This document shows positions 5,872 through 14,060 of a stretch of DNA of 29,717 nt, piece by piece (position 1 is the first letter of the stretch; each line of letters begins with the position of its first letter). The stretch comes from VMCP01 sp964592635. GTDB taxonomy: Bacteria; Bacteroidota; Bacteroidia; NS11-12g; UBA955. Made by a program: the position numbers and the translations under genes. Under the pieces are notes generated by a model, which saw only the letters and a list, made by a program, of their open reading frames with translations, searched no databases and had not been told where the DNA came from. The stretch lies in the NCBI GenBank assembly GCA_964592635.1, contig CAZQFZ010000020.1:1-29717 (forward strand), given 5' to 3'.

Positions 5872-7875
5872 ATGGCGCCAGAAGAATTAAGACCTTTTAT
5901 TTTATCGCTACCTGAATCTCCTGGAGTATATAAATATTTTGATAAGGAAGAAACAATCATTTATGTTGGAAAAGCGAAGAATTTAAAGCGCCGCGTTTCT
6001 TCTTATTTTACCAAGAATCATTACGAAGATTTCAAAACGCAATTGCTGGTAAGCAAAATTCGAAAAATTGAGTTTACCGTAGTTGATACTGAAATGGATG
6101 CTCTGTTACTGGAAAACAGTTTGATTAAAGAATTTCAACCTAAGTACAACATCAATTTAAAAGACGATAAGTCGTATCCTTATATTAAAATCACCAACGA
6201 ACGCTTTCCTCGGGTTTTCCCAATTCGAAATCCGATGAAAGATGGTTCACGTTATTTCGGGCCCTATGCATCCGTGCGAATCATGAATACGGTGTTGGAA
6301 TTGATTCAGAAGTTGTATCCTACCCGAAATTGTAATCTGAAAATGAATGCCAAGTCCATAGCCGATGGTAAGTTCAAATTGTGCTTGGAATACCACATTG
6401 GCAATTGCAAGGCACCCTGTGTTGGGTATCAGTCGGAGCAACAATATATGGATAGTATTGATCAAATTGTGAAAATTCTGAAAGGCAATCTGACCGAAGT
6501 AAAACAACATCTGAAACAACTTATGTTAGACGCTTCTGAAAGCCTGCAATTTGAAGAAGCTCAAATATTTAAAGATAAATTACAACTACTCGAAAAGTAC
6601 CAAAGTAAAAGCACCATCGTAAGTCCTCAAGTGGGCGATGTGGAAGTGTATTCGGTAAGCAGCACCGATAAATACGGTTTTATCAATTTTCTGCGCGTTA
6701 GTCAAGGAATTATTGTGATTTCCCGAAATGTAGAAGTCCGTAAGAAAATGAATGAAACCGATGCGGAAATTTTAATGCATGTGATGGGAGAAATGCGCCA
6801 TCATTACGGAGATCAGTGCAGGGAAGTCATTACCCAGTATGAAATTGAATGGCCAGAAAAGGATGTAATTGTTACCATCCCCAAAGCGGGCGACAAGAAA
6901 AAATTGCTTGATTTGAGCTTGAAAAATGCCATGCTTTATCGTCAAGAGAAACTCCAACAATACGAAAAACTCAATCCTCAGGTGCGAGTTGACCGATTAT
7001 TGGAACAAATGCGAAGCGATTTACGTTTGGCTGATCTTCCCAAACACATTGAATGTTTTGACAATTCGAATTTTCAAGGGCTATACCCAGTGAGCGCTTG
7101 TGTGGTTTTTAGGGATGGAAAGCCTGCAAAAAATGATTATCGGCATTTTAACGTAAAAACAGTTGAAGGCCCCAATGATTTTGCAACCATGAAAGAGGCC
7201 ATTACGCGAAGATATTCACGATTACTCGCTGAGAATCAGGAATTGCCTCAGTTGATTGTGGTTGATGGCGGTAAGGGGCAGTTAAGTGCAGCTGTGGAGG
7301 CATTGAAAGAATTGGGAATTTATTCTAAGCTGGCCATCATTGGAATTGCGAAAAGATTGGAAGAAATTTATTATCCCAATGATCCTCTGCCTTTGTATAT
7401 TGATAAAAAATCAGAAACGCTGAAAGTGATTCAGCACATGAGAGACGAAGCTCATCGGTTTGGAATTACCCATCACCGACAACGCCGAGATAAAGGTACA
7501 TTGAAATCTTCTTTAACTGAAATTCCCGGAATTGGTCCTGCGAAAGCGAAAATGCTTTTGAATTCGTTTCGTAGTATTACACGGATAAAGACGGCTTCAA
7601 TTGAATCGTTGGAGTCAGTTGTGGGGCGCTCATCCGCTGAGATCATACATCAATTTTATCACAACGAGGTAAACACAACTGACACAAACAACACCGGCGG
7701 GTTGGATTTGGATGGTATTGCGAATACCCCAAACAATAACAACACCGATGGTTTGGATTTGGCAAGTACCCAAGATTTCCTCGACACAGATAACAGCCAG
7801 GGATTGGATTTGGATGCAATTGCGAATACCCCAAACCATAACAACACTGAGGGGTTGGACAGTTTAAACAAATAG
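5872..7875 (+). CDS. uvrC: Excinuclease ABC subunit C with C-terminal repeat tail
   Basis: UvrC makes both incisions in nucleotide excision repair, working with UvrA and UvrB. The order seen is: an N-terminal GIY-YIG nuclease (GVYKYFDKEETIIYVGK, then the Glu in LLLENSLIKEFQPKYN); a cysteine-containing middle part (NCNLK, GNCKAPC); the UvrB-binding UVR motif near FEEAQIFKDKLQLL; the RNase H-like endonuclease domain with IECFDNSNFQG and IVVDGGKGQ; and a helix-hairpin-helix DNA-binding end (LTEIPGIGPAKAKMLL). That accounts for about 600 residues, the usual length. Residues 604-667 are an extra tail of nearly four 17-residue repeats rich in Asn, Asp, Thr and Leu. The catalytic parts look intact. 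Confidence 0.97.
   Translation: MAPEELRPFILSLPESPGVYKYFDKEETIIYVGKAKNLKRRVSSYFTKNHYEDFKTQLLVSKIRKIEFTVVDTEMDALLLENSLIKEFQPKYNINLKDDKSYPYIKITNERFPRVFPIRNPMKDGSRYFGPYASVRIMNTVLELIQKLYPTRNCNLKMNAKSIADGKFKLCLEYHIGNCKAPCVGYQSEQQYMDSIDQIVKILKGNLTEVKQHLKQLMLDASESLQFEEAQIFKDKLQLLEKYQSKSTIVSPQVGDVEVYSVSSTDKYGFINFLRVSQGIIVISRNVEVRKKMNETDAEILMHVMGEMRHHYGDQCREVITQYEIEWPEKDVIVTIPKAGDKKKLLDLSLKNAMLYRQEKLQQYEKLNPQVRVDRLLEQMRSDLRLADLPKHIECFDNSNFQGLYPVSACVVFRDGKPAKNDYRHFNVKTVEGPNDFATMKEAITRRYSRLLAENQELPQLIVVDGGKGQLSAAVEALKELGIYSKLAIIGIAKRLEEIYYPNDPLPLYIDKKSETLKVIQHMRDEAHRFGITHHRQRRDKGTLKSSLTEIPGIGPAKAKMLLNSFRSITRIKTASIESLESVVGRSSAEIIHQFYHNEVNTTDTNNTGGLDLDGIANTPNNNNTDGLDLASTQDFLDTDNSQGLDLDAIANTPNHNNTEGLDSLNK
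7681..7872 (+). repeat. Four tandem 51-bp (17-residue) repeats at the uvrC 3' end
   Basis: The units are 7681-7731, 7732-7782, 7783-7833 and a shorter 7834-7872. The protein pattern of each unit is [D/N]xNN[T/S]xGLDL followed by a variable end. Units 1 and 3 share the ending DxIANTP, and units 2 and 4 begin N-x-NNT. The array therefore looks like a 102-bp (34-residue) unit that arose by an earlier 51-bp duplication; at the DNA level the copies starting at 7699 and 7801 are nearly identical. Confidence 0.9.
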
Positions 7876-7908
7876 AATTTTATTGAGATACACGTAAATT
7901 AACAAAAG

Positions 7909-9204
7909 ATGAAGATGGACCGAAGTTGGTTGAGTGATGCTCTGGATTTGATTTCAAATCAAAACAAGGCCTGCTTGTTGCTGTCGAACGATTTTGATGA
8001 TGCTTATGGTCAGTTCCATTGGATGTTGGGATTGGGAAGTAAACGCGATTTTAATTCACCCAATGAATTGAATTCATTTCCGGGACTGGCATTTGGTCAT
8101 GTCAAATATTCGTTTAAATCCGAAGATTTCAGACAGACTTTTGGCAAATCCCAAGAATTGGCTGATTCCACTTTTGCCTTTTTTGAGCCCATTTCTTGGA
8201 TGGTTCAACCCCGGGATGGCGATTTGATTTTCGGAGGTAATTGGGTGCAACAGCAGGATTGGGAAACAAGCCGACTGAATATCCCCCGAAAAAGTCAGTA
8301 TCAATATTTGGAAATTTCGCAATTATTAAAATCGAAAAAGGAGTGGAGTTGGGATGCTCAAATAACAGAAAATCAATACATTGAAACCGTTAATAACATT
8401 CGTGAGCACATACGTCAGGGACATTTTTACGAAATGAATTTTTGTGTGTCCTTTGAACGCAAGCAAGAAGTTAACCCGTACTTACTCTTCTATTTGTTGA
8501 ATGAAGTTTCTCCAAGTCCATTTGCTGCTCTTTATAAGTTCGAAGAAGAGGTTATTCTGTGCGCAAGTCCCGAACGATTTTTGGTGAAAAAAGGAAATGT
8601 GTTAATTAGTCAACCCATAAAAGGCACGTTGAAACGCAACATTTATACCGATTCTGCTGATATTGACCGCTTAAAAAACAGTGTAAAAGATCGAGCGGAG
8701 AACATAATGATTGTGGACTTGGTTCGAAATGATATGTCGAGAATTTGTGAAATAGGCAGCGTGGAAGTCCCAGAATTGTGTGGCATACACTCGTTTTCGC
8801 ATGTTCATCAAATGATTTCAACAATAAAAGGGAGAATAAAACCGGAGGTTGGATTCCACCAAATTCTGGAAGCGCTTTTTCCAATGGGAAGCATGACTGG
8901 AGCGCCAAAATTGGAGGTGATGAAATACATTGATTCCCTTGAATCGTTTGAAAGGACATTTTATTCGGGATCCTTGGGATATTATTGGAATGGTGATTTT
9001 GATTTGAATGTAGTTATTCGCAGTATTCAATACGATATGAAACAAGAGAAGATACTATATTGTGTAGGAGGTGCAATAACTTACGACAGTGTGGCGGATC
9101 AAGAGTTTCAGGAGTGCATAACCAAAGCGGCTGCCATAGCGGAAACTTTAAGCTTCGAACTTATAGCCAACCCCTTTAACCGTAAAGATAAATCGATCGT
9201 CTAG
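7909..9204 (+). CDS. pabB: Aminodeoxychorismate synthase component I (chorismate-binding family)
   Basis: This 431-residue chorismate-utilising enzyme would make 4-amino-4-deoxychorismate for folate synthesis. The C-terminal half carries the family core: ASPERFL, QPIKGTLKR, DRAENIMIVDLVRND and LFPMGSMTGAPK. The lysine in PIKGT (Lys238) is the residue that marks PabB-type aminodeoxychorismate synthases; anthranilate synthase TrpE has PIAGT there. The N-terminal half is less conserved. No glutamine amidotransferase partner (pabA) and no lyase (pabC) is adjacent. The gene starts 33 nt after uvrC and may be read through from it; ATG 7915 is an alternative start. Its last 57 bp overlap the convergent response-regulator gene. 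Confidence 0.85.
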   Translation: MKMDRSWLSDALDLISNQNKACLLLSNDFDDAYGQFHWMLGLGSKRDFNSPNELNSFPGLAFGHVKYSFKSEDFRQTFGKSQELADSTFAFFEPISWMVQPRDGDLIFGGNWVQQQDWETSRLNIPRKSQYQYLEISQLLKSKKEWSWDAQITENQYIETVNNIREHIRQGHFYEMNFCVSFERKQEVNPYLLFYLLNEVSPSPFAALYKFEEEVILCASPERFLVKKGNVLISQPIKGTLKRNIYTDSADIDRLKNSVKDRAENIMIVDLVRNDMSRICEIGSVEVPELCGIHSFSHVHQMISTIKGRIKPEVGFHQILEALFPMGSMTGAPKLEVMKYIDSLESFERTFYSGSLGYYWNGDFDLNVVIRSIQYDMKQEKILYCVGGAITYDSVADQEFQECITKAAAIAETLSFELIANPFNRKDKSIV

Positions 9205-9834
9205 TTTTTCACGGATTTTTCGTACATGGACATCAATGGTACGATCTACTACCAATACTTCATTCCCCCAAACATTTTCTAAAATTTCATCTCGTGAAAA
9301 TACTCGACCTGGCTTGCTTGCTAAAAAGCTGAGCAATTCAAATTCTTTGCGAGGAAATTGTAGAGATTTTCCTTGGTATTCAACCATAAACCGTTCGCGA
9401 TCAATCACCAAATCCTCAAAATTAATTTTGGTAATTTCTACTTCTGAAATAGAACCTTGACGGCGGAGGATGGCTTTGATGCGACTCAGTAAAACACGAG
9501 AGCGTATGGGCTTGGCAATATAGTCGTCTGCACCCGCTTCAAAACCAGCTAATTCGGCAAATTCTTCGCTTCGAGCAGTTAAAAATACGATAGGAACATC
9601 CTTGATACTGGAATCATCTTTTATTAATCTGCAAGCTTCCATTCCATCCATTACGGGCATCATGACGTCCATAAGGATAAGGTCGGGAAGAATTTTCTTT
9701 GCTTTTTCAATTGCCTGTTGCCCATTGACAGCAACATGCACTTCAAAACCTTCCTTATTTAACGTGTGACGAATAAGCTCCAAGATATCTTGTTCATCAT
9801 CAACGATTAATATCTTTTGACCTTTTTTAATCAT
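9148..9834 (-). CDS. OmpR/PhoB-type response regulator
   Basis: This 228-residue two-component regulator has a receiver domain (residues 5-120) with acidic pocket Asp12/Asp13, phosphoacceptor Asp56 in LILMDVMMP, the Thr of VFLTAR and the Lys of YIAKPI. A C-terminal winged-helix DNA-binding domain follows (RKEFELLSFLASKPGRVFSRDEIL, ending TVKGVGYKF). It should act as a phosphorylation-controlled transcription factor. No histidine kinase lies beside it, so it is an orphan within this window and its targets are unknown. Its final codons lie antisense to the end of pabB. It is separated from the upstream TlpA-like gene by 62 bp. Confidence 0.95.
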   Translation of the reverse strand: MIKKGQKILIVDDEQDILELIRHTLNKEGFEVHVAVNGQQAIEKAKKILPDLILMDVMMPVMDGMEACRLIKDDSSIKDVPIVFLTARSEEFAELAGFEAGADDYIAKPIRSRVLLSRIKAILRRQGSISEVEITKINFEDLVIDRERFMVEYQGKSLQFPRKEFELLSFLASKPGRVFSRDEILENVWGNEVLVVDRTIDVHVRKIREKLDDRFIFTVKGVGYKFEA

Positions 9835-9896
9835 GATGATACAAAATAATCACTTTAATGTACAATCAGTGTTAATAGAATATTAACAAGGTGTAA

Positions 9897-11246
9897 TCAT
9901 TTTGGTTGTTTGAATTTGGATTCCTTTTTTTTCTTTTTTTCGGGAGTTTCTGGATTTGGAGGAGTGTTATTCGCATTTTGAGGCGAAACGGTTGAGTTGT
10001 TCGGAGCGGCCGTAGTTGGATTTGAAGGAGCCGGTTGATCTGCAAAAATTTTGGCTAAAACCATTTCCAATTCAGGACCTCTCAGGCCTTTGGCCATGAT
10101 TCGACCGTCTTTATCGATTAAATAAGTTTGAGGAATGGAGCTCACCTGATATAATTTTGCAGCGCTGCTTTGCCATCCCATCAAATCGCTCACGTGTGGC
10201 CAAGTTAAACTGTCTGCTGCAATAGCACCTTTCCAACGATTTCCGTCGTTGTCTAAAGAGACACCTAAAATTTCAAAACCTTTGTAATGAAATCTACGGT
10301 AAAGTTTACGAACATTGGGATTTTCTCTTCGGCAGGGTCCGCACCAACTTGCCCAGAAATCAATGAGAACCACTTGGCCTCTTAAAGAACTCAACGATAA
10401 ACTCTCGCCGGTTGGCGTTTTCAGCGTAAAATCAGGTGCAATTGCACCTTCCATTAATTGCGCCTCTGATGTAAATTGAGTTTCAATTTGTTGGGTGTAT
10501 TTGGAGTTGGGGTCGGCAGCTTTCGCACAATTTACTGCATGTTGAAACATTTCAAAACCCGGGTTTTCAATAGCCCCAAAACTGACCACGAAATAAGGAA
10601 TAAATCCTTTCTTTTGCTTCATGGCAACGTCTCTTACGAAATCGTTTCTTTGGTTGGCCAATCGTTGGTACTCCAATCTTAATTGATCCGCTTGTTGAGC
10701 CCCTTCATCCGTGTTGGGGATGGATTGAGCACGTTGCTCTAAACTTCTAACTTCCTTCAAGAAAGAAGCGTTCATATCTAACAACGATTTCAGCGTTTTG
10801 CTGTCTTCGAGTTCGTCGCCTTTAATTTGATAATCTACAAAGGAACCAACAACCGACATTTCCACGTTTAATTTTGAATTATTATCTACAGCAAAATAGA
10901 CCGATGCTTCTGGACCCATTTGTAATTGGCAAAATATCATTTCTTTGGTATTGCCTTTGAGTTGAAAATTTCCTTTTTCGTCGGTGCGAACGCTATCAAT
11001 AAAAATCAATTTTGAAGGGGTTAACTCCCATAACACCAATAAATTTTTGGGCGCATTTTTTAAATTTCCTTTAATTACAAAACCATTTTCAACTTTTACA
11101 AGAGTAGATTTGGTTGGAGTAATTAGATCGTTTACCCATTGATTAAAATCCTGTTTGATATCGGTTGCACTGAGTTTATTGCATCCAGAAGAAGAGGCAA
11201 CAATGAGTCCAAGTGTTAGAATAGCAATTAAGTGGCGTTTTAACAT
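9897..11246 (-). CDS. TlpA-like thioredoxin-fold lipoprotein (DUF4369-type N-terminus)
   Basis: This 449-residue periplasm-facing protein has a lipoprotein signal peptide (MLKRHLIAILTLG, lipobox SSGC, Cys22). The N-terminal beta-rich part (about 50-135) resembles the DUF4369 module common in Bacteroidota thiol-disulfide proteins. A helical segment follows (150-260), then a TlpA/AhpC-TSA thioredoxin domain (about 269-400) with FWASWCGPCRREN (redox Cys302 and Cys305) and a cis-proline region SIPQTYLID. The last 45 residues are a Pro/Asn/Thr linker ending in a lysine-rich stretch. It probably acts as a membrane-anchored disulfide reductase; the target is unknown. It starts 13 nt after truB and is likely co-transcribed with it. 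Confidence 0.9.
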   Translation of the reverse strand: MLKRHLIAILTLGLIVASSSGCNKLSATDIKQDFNQWVNDLITPTKSTLVKVENGFVIKGNLKNAPKNLLVLWELTPSKLIFIDSVRTDEKGNFQLKGNTKEMIFCQLQMGPEASVYFAVDNNSKLNVEMSVVGSFVDYQIKGDELEDSKTLKSLLDMNASFLKEVRSLEQRAQSIPNTDEGAQQADQLRLEYQRLANQRNDFVRDVAMKQKKGFIPYFVVSFGAIENPGFEMFQHAVNCAKAADPNSKYTQQIETQFTSEAQLMEGAIAPDFTLKTPTGESLSLSSLRGQVVLIDFWASWCGPCRRENPNVRKLYRRFHYKGFEILGVSLDNDGNRWKGAIAADSLTWPHVSDLMGWQSSAAKLYQVSSIPQTYLIDKDGRIMAKGLRGPELEMVLAKIFADQPAPSNPTTAAPNNSTVSPQNANNTPPNPETPEKKKKKESKFKQPK

Positions 11247-11259
11247 ATCCTCAAAGATA

Positions 11260-11946
11260 CTAAATAGTTCGGAACTTCACGTCTTTTGGCTCGCAAGCAT
11301 CTTGAATTCGATAGTCGCCTATTCGGGTTCGACGAAGGGCTTTCAAATAAGCGCCGGATTGCAATTTTAATCCAAAATCACGCGCAATGCTCCGAATATA
11401 AGTTCCCTTGCTGCAAACAATTCTAAAATTGACCTCCGGCAATTGAATGCGCGTAATTTCAAATTCATAGATGTGGATTTTTTTGGACTTTATTTCCGCA
11501 GTACCTCCTTTTCGGGCGATTTCATAGGCACGTTTGCCGTCGATTTTTATTGCAGAAAATAATGGCGGTGTTTGATCTTGCTCGCCTAAAAAGAGATTGG
11601 CTGTTTTACGAATCAAATCATCCGAGATATGTGCGGTTGGAAAGGTGTGATCCGTTTCAGTTTCTAAGTCAAAGCTAGGAGTAGTTTCCCCTATGAAAAA
11701 AGTTCCCGTATATTCTTTTTCCTGAGCTTGAATGCTCTCAATGGTTTTGGTTTTTTTCCCTGTACAGATAATCAATAACCCGGTAGCCAAAGGGTCTAAT
11801 GTGCCGGCATGGCCTATTTTTTTTGCTTTTAAAATGTACTTTGCCTTTTTTACCGCTTGGAATGAAGTCCATCCAAAAGGTTTATCGATCAACAAAACTT
11901 CGGCTGTTTCCGGAATGGGTTGATTTGGATTTGGGAAAGTTTCCAT
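11260..11946 (-). CDS. truB: tRNA pseudouridine(55) synthase
   Basis: TruB isomerises uridine 55 in the T-loop of tRNAs. The motifs LLIDKPFGWTSFQAV and KIGHAGTLDPLATGLL carry the catalytic Asp51. YEIARKGG and CSKGTYIRSIARDFG are also typical. At 228 residues it is a short form: it ends soon after the catalytic core and lacks the C-terminal PUA-like domain of the roughly 310-residue E. coli enzyme, as is usual in Bacteroidota. It lies 18 nt after the T9SS-secreted protein gene and 13 nt before the TlpA-like gene, so the three probably share transcripts. Confidence 0.96.
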   Translation of the reverse strand: METFPNPNQPIPETAEVLLIDKPFGWTSFQAVKKAKYILKAKKIGHAGTLDPLATGLLIICTGKKTKTIESIQAQEKEYTGTFFIGETTPSFDLETETDHTFPTAHISDDLIRKTANLFLGEQDQTPPLFSAIKIDGKRAYEIARKGGTAEIKSKKIHIYEFEITRIQLPEVNFRIVCSKGTYIRSIARDFGLKLQSGAYLKALRRTRIGDYRIQDACEPKDVKFRTI

Positions 11947-11964
11947 GTGTTTGTTTCTTGCCGA

Positions 11965-13971
11965 TTAATAAATCACTACTTTCTGTGTGCCCAACAACTG
12001 TTCCCCTCTCCAAATTCGGATTAAATAGGTACCTGCAGCATAATTTCGTGTATGTACTCGATACACATGAACACCTTCATGGGTGTAAAATTCAAAAGAC
12101 CCTGGTGTGAATACGCCGCCCGATTCATCCCCCGAAAAAGTCAATCCCGAAACTCGGTTAGGGCCCGGACCTTTGCCATCGATGGCAAATATTTCTCCGC
12201 GCAGAATTTCCGGTGTTTTACTCATCCATTCGATGTTAAAGTACCCTAAATCCGATGGAATTGGGAATACTTTCAAGTCTTTTACATCGGCCGTATGGAG
12301 TTTGTCGCTGATTCGAACCCTAGAAACAAAATTATTCATCTCGTTGTTTTTCCCGTAACTACCAATGAGATAGAATACGCCGGGTTCGTTGTATTTCCAT
12401 TGAATTCCTTCGTAATCGCCCCAACGTTGTTCGTCGGGACCCAAAATATTATAAGAAATTCTGGATTCACCAGCTCTCAAAGGAATAAATTTCGAGTATT
12501 CTCCGTAACGATTTTGATAAAACATTCCGAATCCTGGCATGTGCCAACGGCTGCTATACACTGCGGTGCTTATCATGCTCGGGTCGTTGTCTTGAGTTCC
12601 AGCAAAAGCCATTGCTGGATAGCCAAATTCCAAGGTGTCATCGGAATACAATTTAGATTTTACAACCGGCTGATCCTCATTGATGTGATAAACATGGCTG
12701 TGCATGATATGGGCCTGCAAGGATTTAAAATTGATGCAATTTTGCATGAATTGAATTTGAGTTCCGTTGCGGATTGCAGTCAATACTCGTGCATCGTTCG
12801 TGCGTAACTTGAATTTTACTGCGCTATCTGGACGAGTTTTAAAAAAGCTATCCGGTTGCATGGCACTCGTTGGAAACCCATATTCCAAGTTGGTTTTTAA
12901 CACTTTTAATTCGTATTCTGCCAATCCACTTTTTTGCGTATTGGTTATGTGGTGAAGAAATACGGTATCGTTGCGTTCGGCATACGGACGAACACTTAAA
13001 AAGTAATTATCAATTCCGTCGGGCCAGGGACCGTTTTGTACCGGACAAATGCTCCAAATACTTACTCCATTGTGTTTGATCCCATTGAAAAAATTCGAGC
13101 GGAGAGTTTGGCCAGCGAAGCCATCTTCCTTGCGAAGTTGCCAAATTACGGCCTCCCGAAAACCTTCTTCCCAGCTGCTGCCATTAGCCAATAAATTTAC
13201 TGTAAAATAGAGATCTTCTTTAGTTTGACTAACAATTGGGTAGTCACTCCAAACGGTATCTTGAATGGGTTTTCCAGGAATTTTATACACGTTCCAGGGT
13301 TTGGTCGGATCGTTAGATTGTGAAAATGCAACCACAATAAAACTGGTTTTATCGGTGGTGCCATGCATGTATAGAATCATGTAGCGATCGGTGTAGGGAT
13401 CGTACATCACCCGAGGATCGTAAATTCGAGTCAACGAAGGGATATTGTCCACTTTGTTTTGAGTGCTCGGGAAGAATTGCAGCGACCATAATTTCAGTAC
13501 CTTTCCAGTGTCGTCGTGCACGCGAATGGTGGTATTCATGACCGAAATAAATTTGCCATCGTTTCCTACGGCAACGTGATTGTCGTTGGGAGTACCACTT
13601 CCGGCGCGACCTTCGAATTGACCTTCAATTGTAGGTTTTAGTGTTTCGGGGGATGTTTTTATCGTTCCAAAAGCAGAGCGTTTATAGGCAGTAGTTTTGA
13701 GCAGAGCATCGCGCTTGGCATCAAGTTTTTTTCTTAATGTGTGATTAATGGCACCCGGTTCGGGCATAACATCATGATTTTCGGTTTCCGTTTCTACCCA
13801 GATATCGGGTACAGTAGAAGGATCGAAAACTTGGATTCGTGGGAATTCCAAATCGCGTATAATCGTTACGTCATTATTCGAATTGTTAGGTAGTTTCGTC
13901 GTATTTTTAACTTGAGCATTGGAAAAAGCCATACTCAAGGAAGTGATTATTATACAAGCCAGTTGTTTCAT
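11965..13971 (-). CDS. T9SS-secreted protein, probable beta-propeller, unknown function
   Basis: This 668-residue secreted protein has an N-terminal signal peptide (MKQLACIIITSLSMAF, cleavage after SNA); ATG 13971 is chosen because the signal peptide begins there. The C-terminus (about residues 570-668) has the look of a type A T9SS sorting domain: it opens LKVFPIPSDLGYFNIEW and closes AGTYLIRIWRGEQLLGTQKVVI. The middle (about 95-560) has recurring motifs such as NDNHVAVG, YDPRVMYDPYTDRY, WSDYPIV and RWGDYEG. These resemble Asp/Trp-rich blades of sialidase-like beta-propeller proteins, but no catalytic set is evident. It should be exported through the outer membrane by T9SS and anchored or released there. 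Confidence 0.8.
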   Translation of the reverse strand: MKQLACIIITSLSMAFSNAQVKNTTKLPNNSNNDVTIIRDLEFPRIQVFDPSTVPDIWVETETENHDVMPEPGAINHTLRKKLDAKRDALLKTTAYKRSAFGTIKTSPETLKPTIEGQFEGRAGSGTPNDNHVAVGNDGKFISVMNTTIRVHDDTGKVLKLWSLQFFPSTQNKVDNIPSLTRIYDPRVMYDPYTDRYMILYMHGTTDKTSFIVVAFSQSNDPTKPWNVYKIPGKPIQDTVWSDYPIVSQTKEDLYFTVNLLANGSSWEEGFREAVIWQLRKEDGFAGQTLRSNFFNGIKHNGVSIWSICPVQNGPWPDGIDNYFLSVRPYAERNDTVFLHHITNTQKSGLAEYELKVLKTNLEYGFPTSAMQPDSFFKTRPDSAVKFKLRTNDARVLTAIRNGTQIQFMQNCINFKSLQAHIMHSHVYHINEDQPVVKSKLYSDDTLEFGYPAMAFAGTQDNDPSMISTAVYSSRWHMPGFGMFYQNRYGEYSKFIPLRAGESRISYNILGPDEQRWGDYEGIQWKYNEPGVFYLIGSYGKNNEMNNFVSRVRISDKLHTADVKDLKVFPIPSDLGYFNIEWMSKTPEILRGEIFAIDGKGPGPNRVSGLTFSGDESGGVFTPGSFEFYTHEGVHVYRVHTRNYAAGTYLIRIWRGEQLLGTQKVVIY

Positions 13972-14060
13972 TTCATTGATAGTTTGAAGGTGTGTTCGCA
14001 ATTCTATCCCCCAAAAAAAGGGAACAGAGCCACTAATTTAAAAAAAAATAAATAAAGCGG

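Noticed and set aside
7630..7871. Three overlapping minus-strand open frames opposite the uvrC tail
   Set aside because: They arise because the 51-bp repeats in the sense strand lack stops in other frames; no start signal or protein family is seen.
8606..8959. 117-codon minus-strand open frame opposite pabB
   Set aside because: It is antisense to the conserved catalytic core of the chorismate-binding domain, with no own promoter.
12295..12807. 170-codon plus-strand open frame inside the T9SS cargo gene
   Set aside because: It lies antisense to a well-supported gene with signal peptide and sorting domain; the translation shows no recognisable domain.
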